Of a DNA stretch of 43,559 bases, positions 26,258 through 33,029 are shown piece by piece. Numbering within the stretch: the stretch's first letter is position 1; every line of letters begins with the position of its first letter. The DNA is from Lachnospiraceae bacterium. GTDB taxonomy: Bacteria > Bacillota > Clostridia > Lachnospirales > Lachnospiraceae. Made by a program: the position numbers and the translations under genes. The notes beneath the pieces were generated by a model. The model had not been told where the DNA came from, searched no databases, and worked only from the letters and a program-made list of their open reading frames with translations. The stretch is taken from assembly GCA_021772075.1 (NCBI GenBank), contig JAETNQ010000033.1, forward strand, positions 1-43,559, written 5' to 3'.

Positions 26258-27724
26258 TTATGCAATAACATACTTTATATCAAATTCAATGCCCTTTCTT
26301 ATGTCTTCCGGTATGGTATCTGTCTTTTCCTGCAATATATCACAAATTTCCTGTGCTTGTTTTGTCGATATTCGTACATACATATTCCGTGTGCTGATTG
26401 CCCCTTGCAAAGCATTTTTTAAGGATTGAGGCAGATTTTCTTTTCCATATAATCGTAAAACAAATGGAAGCCGCTCCCAAGATGGCTCTCTTAATAGCAG
26501 TTTCAGCAAATAATACCCTAATTGTGTATTTTCTTTCTCCAAATAAGCCTGATACAAAGTAGTCGCTCCATAACAGATATTATATTTCTGAATCATCCGA
26601 TAAGCTCTTACTGAAATCATCTGACGACAATCAAATAAATACTTCCAATAAAGTTTTTCGCCTTCCTGCGCTGCCAGCCTTCCATATGCCTGCAAGGCTG
26701 CGGCAACAATATGATCATCATCTGCTCCTAAAAATGTTTTGATAAGCTCTATTTCCTGTCTGTTTCCATACTCACTGATACCAAGAATTGCTATACTGGT
26801 TACTTTTTCTTTGAGTTTTTTCTTATAATAATCAAGAATAGAAAAATCCGAATGCTTTTTCAGCAAATAGCTTACATAGTCCCGTATTCTTCTGGACTTA
26901 TCCATCAGCATAACTTCTATTCCAGACCAAATATTATCCTGTTTTTCATATCGGTAAAGCAAAGCATAATAACGAATAATTGGACTCTTGCTCTGTAGAT
27001 ACTGCTGTATCTGTTTCTCATCACATTCATAATGCTGCAAAATACCACGAATCAATAGCGTCTTACCATAGCCTGTCTTTTCCAGCACAAGCAAATGCTT
27101 CATGCTATGCGCATCCAATATTCTGTTTTTACTAACAATACGATAAATAGCATTCTTTATGTTTACATCATAGGTATGTATCTCATCAATTGGCGTAACA
27201 GATATTTGGGCAGATAGTATTGACTGAACCTTTTTCTCTATCTGCAGCATATAATCATCACTTCGTCTTCTTGAATCTTTTACCTTTGCAAACATGGGTA
27301 ATGCTTCAAATAATTCACATATTCCACATGACTCCAGCTTTTTTTGTACCAACACAAACGCGCTCTCACGAATAGGGCTTACCCAGTCGTTTAATCGCAG
27401 CATAATAAACGAAAGCGTTCCCTCATATGACGCCAATGCTTCCATACATTTCTGTCGATAGTAGCCATTACCATGAAAAGTTCCAAGCTTCAATACGGTC
27501 AAATATTCAATATCATTTAGTCTCGGTAGCTGTTTTCTGCCTATGTTTACCTTCCGCCAATCTATATTCCATGCCATATCAATATCGCCACGCCACCGTT
27601 CTCCCATTCGAATCAGTTGTTTGGGCGTGATATCTGCAAGCTGGCTTGTATAGGTTCCTGCAATTTCATATGCATATATGGTAAAATTCTCTTGATTCTT
27701 TTTAGAGCCTTGATTCCATATCAT
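26258..27724 (-). CDS. Protein of unknown function, helical (HEAT-like) repeats
   Basis: A 488-residue cytoplasmic protein I do not recognise. The sequence is almost wholly alpha-helical, with repeated hydrophobic helix pairs such as SIAILGISEYGNRQEIELIK and HIVAAALQAYGRLAAQEGEK (residues about 330-380 of the protein), resembling HEAT-type protein-interaction repeats. The centre has many Lys/Arg. Start at 27724 is favoured over 27775 because AAAGGTGAT lies just upstream. Codon use and base composition are AT-rich, unlike the left half of the window, suggesting transfer with the element. It is followed by the hairpin cluster and then DUF6870, all on the same strand. Confidence 0.65.
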   Translation of the reverse strand: MIWNQGSKKNQENFTIYAYEIAGTYTSQLADITPKQLIRMGERWRGDIDMAWNIDWRKVNIGRKQLPRLNDIEYLTVLKLGTFHGNGYYRQKCMEALASYEGTLSFIMLRLNDWVSPIRESAFVLVQKKLESCGICELFEALPMFAKVKDSRRRSDDYMLQIEKKVQSILSAQISVTPIDEIHTYDVNIKNAIYRIVSKNRILDAHSMKHLLVLEKTGYGKTLLIRGILQHYECDEKQIQQYLQSKSPIIRYYALLYRYEKQDNIWSGIEVMLMDKSRRIRDYVSYLLKKHSDFSILDYYKKKLKEKVTSIAILGISEYGNRQEIELIKTFLGADDDHIVAAALQAYGRLAAQEGEKLYWKYLFDCRQMISVRAYRMIQKYNICYGATTLYQAYLEKENTQLGYYLLKLLLREPSWERLPFVLRLYGKENLPQSLKNALQGAISTRNMYVRISTKQAQEICDILQEKTDTIPEDIRKGIEFDIKYVIA

Positions 27725-27914
27725 TTTTATCACCTTTATAATTCTTAAATTACCTGATTCTTTCGAGCGAATCATAAAAAAGAAATTTCATGTCTATTAC
27801 CCCTCAAATCCCGACTTGTCACTCCTCAACATAGCACAAAGCAGGCAATAAATATATCGGAATCATTTCAGAAATCGATTCACCTGCCACTGCTTCTTCC
27901 CAAAACAAGCTAAT

Positions 27915-28658
27915 TTAATCGACAAGCATGGACTTAACGATTCTTATGTCTTCTTCCGAAACCGCTGCATCAAGAAGATATTTTTCTGCATCTCCCCATT
28001 TTTTCTTTAAATAGTCGATAGCTGTTTCCATTTGAAAACGTTCCGAAGAAAAAGCACTATCCGGCACATCTATGCCATATTTTTCTTTTATCATAACTTT
28101 TTGTTTTTCAAAAACTGTATGCATATTGCTTTCTGTAACTTCATAATCGACTAAAATTGTTTCACTGTCAACTCCAGCAAGATTCAGAAGCAGCATTGCG
28201 GTCACACCAGTTCTGTCTTTACCGGCTGTGCAATTAAAAAGATTGGTACTATCTTTATGTTGTGCAAAAATATGAAACATCTTACCAAAATCTTTGTGGG
28301 AATGGTTTAATAAATCAATATAAACCGTTCCCATATTATCCGGCATTTTACCATGAAACCCCTGTGAAGTTGTCTGGTCCAGCATCGGAAGTGAATAATA
28401 GTCAATTTCCGGTATGAACCTTAAGGCATTTGGCATGAAATTTACTTCTGCTAAACTTCTTAAATCAACAACACACCGGACTCCATAATCCAATAAAACT
28501 TTTTTGCCGTGATCCGTTATTTGCGCTGGTAAATCAGAACGAAGAAAAGCATGCATTTTCGTTGTTTTACCATCTTTTGTTTTGTATCCGCCCAAATCTC
28601 TCGTATTAAAAGTTGTATCAATTTTAAGCGGCTTTGAAGCCGTAATTTCTGTATCCAT
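27915..28658 (-). CDS. Tyrosine-protein phosphatase (Y_phosphatase3 type)
   Basis: A 247-residue cytoplasmic cysteine phosphatase of the family that includes Listeria LipA-like and mycobacterial PtpB-like enzymes. Seen: NTRDLGGY at residues 18-25, RSDLPAQITDHG, VVDLRS, and the P-loop CTAGKDRT with the nucleophile Cys143 and Arg149. Substrates may be phosphotyrosine proteins or phosphoinositides; unknown here. GGGAGAAG is upstream of the ATG at a slightly long spacing. It stands between the truncated DUF4317 gene and the helical-repeat gene; the 190-base gaps suggest separate transcripts. Confidence 0.88.
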   Translation of the reverse strand: MDTEITASKPLKIDTTFNTRDLGGYKTKDGKTTKMHAFLRSDLPAQITDHGKKVLLDYGVRCVVDLRSLAEVNFMPNALRFIPEIDYYSLPMLDQTTSQGFHGKMPDNMGTVYIDLLNHSHKDFGKMFHIFAQHKDSTNLFNCTAGKDRTGVTAMLLLNLAGVDSETILVDYEVTESNMHTVFEKQKVMIKEKYGIDVPDSAFSSERFQMETAIDYLKKKWGDAEKYLLDAAVSEEDIRIVKSMLVD

Positions 28659-28737
28659 ATGAATGCTTCTCCCTATAAATATCCAATTCCATTGATATAA
28701 TCATCATCTGCTTTCAGCAGGCACGCAACTCCCAAAA

Positions 28738-29385
28738 TCATCTGTATGTTTCATGCTGTGAAAAAAGGATTTTCCTCAAGTCCTCTGCCTGATTTGACTG
28801 CCCGTCTGCCGCATAAATATCAATCCTGTGTATGTCGCTGCTCCTGTCCTTAAATGCCGGGAACAGGAAACCGCACTCCGGCTTCCCTGGTTCATAATCA
28901 CCATTTACCGGACAGACCGCACAGATCAGGAACTGATAAACCTCTTCCGATTCCCACAGGCTTTCCTTATCGCTGGCTTTCAGCGGCACGTCATAACTGC
29001 CATGGAAAAAGTAAATGGCATAACTGCCATCCGTCCGGTATCTCTGCCCAAACTCCTCATAGAATACATCCAGCATTGCATCATTTTTCAGCCCGCATTC
29101 TTTCAGTGCCATAAGCAGCTGCCATATGCTCCCCGGTTTCCTGTCCGCTTCCCCGAGAACATACTCCCTAAGCTGCACATTTGTATCGGAAAAAGGAACT
29201 GCCTTTGCTATATCAAGATTTGCCTGCTGGTCTTTTTGTGACAGTTTCTGGAAATGCTTGTTAAAGGTTCCGTCCACAAACCCCTCTTCGTCCAGATATG
29301 CCCCGGCGATCCTGTCAAAACAGTTCCGCTTCAAAGTCATGCGTCTGGTCAGTTCCAGCATATCTTCACGGTTGATCTTTCCCAT
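28738..29385 (-). pseudogene. DUF4317 protein, C-terminally truncated
   Basis: A 215-residue product whose first part matches DUF4317: MGKINREDMLELTRRMTLKRNCFDRIAGAYLDEEG, with the later YAIYFFHGSYDVP block. Family members are usually about 380-400 residues; this one stops after a normal-looking strand at HETYR, so about 170 residues are missing. The start at 29385 has GGGAG upstream, and homologs begin at this Met rather than at 29433. The function of DUF4317 is unknown. Likely decayed cargo of E1, though a natural short form cannot be excluded. Confidence 0.7.
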
Positions 29386-29815
29386 ATATATCCATGCTCC
29401 CTGTAAAATGCCGCCGCATATCCGATCCGACATGCGGCAGGCCTCTTCATACTGTTTTTTACTATGGAAAAATTATACTGTAATTCCTCTGAAAAGGCAA
29501 TGACCATGAAAAAGGAATTTCCGCTCTTTGTCTGGACGATAAGGAATCGAGTAGGAGGGGGATTTGATAATCATAGCTATCGTGGCACAATCCAAGAGAA
29601 ATCTGCACCACCATAAATGAAACTATGCAAGCGATAGATTATTGAAGAAGAACTTCTTTCTGGCAGCGTTCCGGTGTTTGCGCCCCGCCTTATTCTGACC
29701 GGTTAGAAGTTTCATAAATCAGGCTTCGTATTTTACATACTTTTTACATACAGTTTATCCAATATTGGTAGTGCTTTTATGATTGATTCTGTAAAATCAG
29801 ATTGGAGGTGGAAAA
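29386..29815. other. 430-base gap without a recognisable gene
   Basis: No supported gene on either strand. Near its right end TTTTACATACTTTTTACATAC (two copies of TTTACATAC at about 29734-29752) could hold a plus-strand -35 region, but no good -10 follows. A near-perfect ribosome binding site GGAGGTGG (29803-29810) ends the gap. Confidence 0.6.
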
Positions 29816-29917
29816 ATGGGCAAAAAGAATAAAAAGAAAATTTTAAAACAAAAAAATTTTGTACTGAAGAAAGAAAATAGACAATTCTTCACAGTATCTG
29901 ATTTCGCTTGTAAATGA
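29816..29917 (+). pseudogene. Truncated 33-residue lysine-rich leader ORF fused out of frame to kinase remnant
   Basis: ATG with GGAGGTGG at ideal spacing encodes MGKKNKKKILKQKNFVLKKE and ends at TGA 29917. From about 29870 the DNA encodes a histidine kinase in a different frame. So this is probably the true 5' end of a gene whose middle was deleted, joined out of frame to the kinase. Confidence 0.5.
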
Positions 29918-30506
29918 TATTTTGGATATGAGCCGGATTGAAAGCGGAAAGATGTCTGCAAATTATGAACCGTTTGATATACGGAAGGTTATTGACAGGT
30001 GCGCTCTGATCACAGAAGGACTGCTGACGCAGAAAAATGTGGAGCTTGTTAAAGAATTTGCCGCATTTGAACATCCCCTGCTGATTGGCGACGAACTGCG
30101 CTTGTGCCAGATACTTGTCAATATTTTAGGAAATGCCGTTAAATTCACTCCGAATGGAGGGCGGATTTATTTTCAGGTAAAAGAATATTCTGATAAGTCC
30201 GGTAAATCACTCTGCCATTTTGAGATAGAGGATACCGGAATCGGCATGGAATCTTCTTTTCTAAACAAGATATGGGAACCTTTCATTCAGGGGAACGGCA
30301 GAAGTCATAATGAACCTGTTGGCACAGGTCTTGGGATGGCAATTACCAAAAGGCTGGTTGATCTAATGAACGGCACGATAACAGTGAAAAGCGCGCTGGG
30401 AGTCGGAAGCAAATTTACAAAGGTATATTTCAGTAAAGACACTGATAAAACCTTTAAGGACAGAGTGCAAAAGCTGATTATTAATGATGTTGTCAATATT
30501 AGTTAA
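29868..30506 (+). pseudogene. Histidine kinase remnant (dimerisation helix end + HATPase domain)
   Basis: Open frame 29868-30506, with no proper start (first candidate TTG at 29922). Seen: SSQYLISLVNDILDMSRIESGKM, the second half of a HisKA dimerisation domain without the phospho-accepting His; then a complete HATPase_c domain with N-box VNILGNAVKFTPNGG, G1 IEDTGIGM, F-box WEPFIQ and G2 GTGLGMAITKRLVDLMNG. The product stops shortly after the ATPase domain, where hybrid kinases would continue into a receiver. Missing sensor, phospho-His and receiver mark it as broken. Confidence 0.75.
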
Positions 30507-30654
30507 CACTTTTTTTGCAAGGATATCATGCCTAAGCAGTATCCGAAGATTCATAGCGATATTGTCCGTAATCCATGACAGGAATTAAATCACACTGTTT
30601 CTGTTTACCCGGTATTGCTTGTTTCAGCTCCCAGAAAATGAATTTACTGTTAAT

Positions 30655-30698
30655 TTTTCGTGCAGAATATTGTATTTTCCGTGCAGACAGCATATACT
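30655..30698 (+). promoter_or_regulatory. Promoter and direct repeats before relB/yafQ
   Basis: TTGTAT (30670-30675), 17 bases, TATACT (30693-30698). Overlapping it are two direct copies, TTTTCGTGCAGA (30655-30666) and TTTTCCGTGCAGA (30675-30687), likely sites for autoregulation by the antitoxin-toxin complex. Confidence 0.55.
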
Positions 30699-30728
30699 GT
30701 AATCATCAGCAAGAAAGGAGATGGTTAT

Positions 30729-31007
30729 GTGGCTGGCTCTACTACAAACATCAGCATCCGCATGGATTCAGACCTGAAAGCGCAGGCTGACAGGCTGTTC
30801 GGGGAACTCGGCATGAACCTGACAACGGCATTCAATATTTTTGTCCGTCAATCCCTCCGTGAGGGGCGGATTCCTTTTGACATCTCCCTCAATCAGCCCA
30901 ACAGCGAAACGGTTGCCGCCATGCTGGAGGCAGAAAGGATTGCGAAAGATCCGGCAGTAAAAGGATATACCGATCTGGACGAACTGTTCGCAGACCTGAA
31001 AGCATGA
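30729..31007 (+). CDS. RelB/DinJ family antitoxin
   Basis: A 92-residue antitoxin. Seen: the ribbon-helix-helix start TNISIRMDSDLKAQADRLFGELGMNLTTAFNIFVRQ, which binds the operator, then a C-terminal tail with YTDLDELFADLKA that would wrap the toxin. Start chosen at GTG 30729 because AAGGAG lies eight bases before it and homologs begin here; the frame is open to 30660. It overlaps the toxin gene by four bases (ATGA), the usual coupling of these pairs. Probably stabilises E1 in its host. Confidence 0.9.
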   Translation: MAGSTTNISIRMDSDLKAQADRLFGELGMNLTTAFNIFVRQSLREGRIPFDISLNQPNSETVAAMLEAERIAKDPAVKGYTDLDELFADLKA

Positions 31008-31294
31008 AGAACGCAAAGTATACCGTCAAGCCCACCACACAATTCAAGAAAGATTACAAGCTGGCAATAAGACGCGGGCTAGATATCAGGCTGCTGGAGG
31101 GCGTGATCGCCGACCTTGCCATGGGGATCCCCCTCCCGGAGAAAAACAGGGACCACGCCCTGTCCGGGAACTGGATCGGACACCGTGAGTGCCATGTGCT
31201 GCCCGACTGGCTGCTTATCTACCGTATTGAAGATGATGTTCTGGTGTTAACCTTATCCCGGACCGGATCGCACAGCGATCTGTTTGGGAAGTGA
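31004..31294 (+). CDS. YafQ family mRNA interferase toxin
   Basis: A 96-residue RelE-fold toxin that cuts mRNA on the ribosome. Seen: QFKKDYKLAIRRGLDI, PLPEKNRDHALSGNWIGHRECHVLPDWLLIY and the end LSRTGSHSDLFGK. His51, His64, Asp68 and His90 correspond to the catalytic residues of E. coli YafQ (H50, H63, D67, H87), so it should be active. It is followed by a terminator. Confidence 0.92.
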   Translation: MKNAKYTVKPTTQFKKDYKLAIRRGLDIRLLEGVIADLAMGIPLPEKNRDHALSGNWIGHRECHVLPDWLLIYRIEDDVLVLTLSRTGSHSDLFGK

Positions 31295-31306
31295 TTTTAT
31301 CTGTCT

Positions 31307-31339
31307 CCGTATGGGGTGTTTCCCTGTACGGCGTTTTTT
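31307..31339 (+). terminator. Rho-independent terminator of the toxin-antitoxin operon
   Basis: CCGTATGGGG pairs with CCCTGTACGG (two G-U pairs) around a TGTTT loop and is followed by CGTTTTTT, 12 bases after the yafQ stop. Confidence 0.8.
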
Positions 31340-31395
31340 CTGATTTGTAGTTATCACCCCTTTTTGGCACACGCTTTACAACACCAAACGGCTTG

Positions 31396-31581
31396 ATGGT
31401 ATATTAGTGTCAAGTTGCTTGGTTTTCGGTTTTCTGGTTACAAACAGGCCCGTCCTTATCTAATTTTTCCATTTTCAATATGTCGAAAATATTTGCACGG
31501 CAGTTTTTTCATAGGACTAAATCAGCGGAAGCCCTTGATTTTACTGGCTCCTTGCTAACTTGACACTATATTGCCATACGC
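31396..31581. repeat. Right end of E1: inverted TAGTGTCAAGTT arms and direct repeat of the left end
   Basis: TAGTGTCAAGTTGC (31405-31418, plus strand) and GCTAACTTGACACTA (31554-31568) are inverted copies bounding about 164 bases, like a miniature inverted-repeat element. 31396-31420 matches 19557-19581 at 22 of 25 bases in the same orientation. The outermost 16 bases (31566-31581) lie between the TGTCAAGTTA arm and the GGG of the peptidase gene. No gene is seen in this stretch. Confidence 0.65.
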
Positions 31582-32907
31582 CCCCCAGGAACGGTTTGGA
31601 TATATGATATCCGCGCTGCGGGCCGCCCCCCGCACAAAATATGCTTTCACCTCCATGCTCTGGGCAAGCACATCATTTCCTTCGATCACCGCCCACTGCA
31701 TAAACTGAGCTGCTCCGCCCGCCGTAATAGCGGCGGCCATACAAGAGCCGGTCCGCGCCCCCAGTACCGTCGATACATCGACTCCCGGAGTTGCAATATC
31801 CGGCTTCAGCCTCCCGCCTCTGGCAAACCCTCTGCCCGAATCGATATAAAAGCTATTATTGCCCGCATCATAAGCGGAGACCGTGATCACATTATCCGCC
31901 AGAGACGGTTCCGTCAGCGTCACATACGGCGTGGAATTCAGGAAGTATACGTCGGTCTTCAGAAACGGGGTGATCGGCAGCCACATATTGATATAGCCAT
32001 AGCCAATGCTCCCTTGTATCTCGATACGAAAAGTCCATACTCCCGCAGTCGGCTGCACGATCCGGAAGACCACCAGCTCATCCCCCCCGCCCTGTTCTAC
32101 CAAAATATGATCCACCGCAATCCGCGTTTTTTCATAAATAAAGCTGAAATTCCTTGTTTCCCGGCTCCTGAAATCAATATACGGAATGACTTCCCCGCCC
32201 GGAGAACGAATCGATACACTCATCGTATTCGGGACGGTTCCCCACAGCTCCATCACAAAACCCGGTTCGTCATTCCCCACTCGTATTTCTGCCGTCTGCA
32301 TTACCGCAGCGCCTTCCATGGGAAAAAGCCTTTGGAAATGATGTCCCGCATTTCCCTCGTTCCCTCCCCCCACCACTACTACCCGGTTCCGCTTTCTGGC
32401 AATCCGGTCCAAATATCTTGCCAGCACGGAATTACCGGCATGATCTCCCCAGTTTGTCCCCATGCCGATGCATATGACCACCGGCCTTTCCCTCACTTCC
32501 GCAAACTGATCCAGGTATTTCAATGCCATGCCGATATTCGCATCGCAATAAGCCGGCACGCCGTCCGGTATCAAATAATAATCCCTCAAATATCCCTTTG
32601 CTTCCTTGCATTTTACCATCACGATATCCGCATCCGGCGCTGCTCCCCCAAAATTTATTCCGAACCCGGCACTGCTTCCCGCCGCCACGCTGGCTACAGC
32701 CGTTCCATGGCCGTCCGTATCCGTAGAAGGAACCACCGACAACGGATCATCGCTTCTGACCGCCTCGTTGATCTGCTCATTCGTATATTCCGTCCCAAAG
32801 GAAAAACCATCCGGCGGGGTTCCGTCCTGTATCGTCTGGTCCCAGATCGCCAATATTCTCGACGTACCGTCTTGATTCTTAAAAACATCCAAATTATAAC
32901 GTATCCC
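31582..32907 (-). pseudogene. CspABC-like S8 (subtilisin) peptidase, main body, interrupted at both ends
   Basis: The open frame runs 31555-32952 (465 residues), but peptidase-derived sequence spans 31582-32907, from GIRYNLDVFKNQDGTSRI to YPNRSWG. Seen: catalytic His82 in DTDGHGTAVASVAAG; oxyanion-region VVVGGGNEGNAGH; the large beta insert typical of CspABC-like enzymes; and GARTGSCMAAAITAG, where the canonical GTSMA nucleophile position holds Cys404 instead of Ser. The segment with the catalytic Asp (D-S/T-G-I) and about 100 residues before it are missing; only its Gly remains, at the E2 junction. The C-terminal 17 codons are 12 kb away (19388-19441). Related Csp proteins act in spore germination; some are pseudoproteases. 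As it stands it cannot make an intact enzyme. Confidence 0.85.
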
Positions 32908-32913
32908 CTCTCC

Positions 32914-32954
32914 TGTCAAGTGTCTGCAAGCAAATTTTTTATCTTTTTTCAAGG
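32914..32954. repeat. Left end of E2, homologous to left end of E1
   Basis: Aligned without gaps to 19448-19488: 30 of 41 bases agree, including TGTCAAGT, a TGC, and TTTTTT-N3-TTTTTT. T-runs inflate the score, but the distance to the gene's GGG (six bases) is the same in both. Confidence 0.65.
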
Positions 32955-33029
32955 TTTTTCCAGTCTTACTGCTCCAAAAAGATACCTGCTGTTAAACCAT
33001 TGCTTCAATATCCGATCTTTCTTGTAAAA

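Larger units (their letters stand above)
19442..31581. mobile_element. Element E1: about 12.1 kb serine-recombinase element inserted in the S8 peptidase gene
   Basis: Bounded by the two parts of the peptidase gene. Both boundaries carry GGG, of which one copy belongs to the gene, consistent with strand exchange at a GG core. TGTCAAGTTA lies just inside each end in inverted orientation (19448-19457 on plus, 31565-31556 on minus). Contents, left to right: repeat-rich end, Rpn-type nuclease, recombinases C1, B1 and A1, a DUF6870 protein, hairpin cluster, helical-repeat protein, tyrosine phosphatase, truncated DUF4317 protein, histidine kinase remnant, RelB/YafQ pair, right end. No relaxase, coupling protein, VirB4 or replication gene is visible, so it is not a self-transmissible ICE as seen here. 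The base composition of 26-29 kb is clearly more AT-rich than the chromosome to the left. Confidence 0.8.

Noticed and set aside
25606-31525. 13-base sequence AGGACTAAATCAG at 31513-31525 repeated in inverse at 25606-25618, near element features
   Set aside because: In 43.6 kb on two strands roughly 28 pairs of matching 13-mers are expected by chance, and the matches do not extend.
19442-31581. E1 as an integrative conjugative element
   Set aside because: No relaxase, coupling protein, VirB4-like ATPase or other conjugation gene is visible; only the integrase triplet type recalls ICEs.
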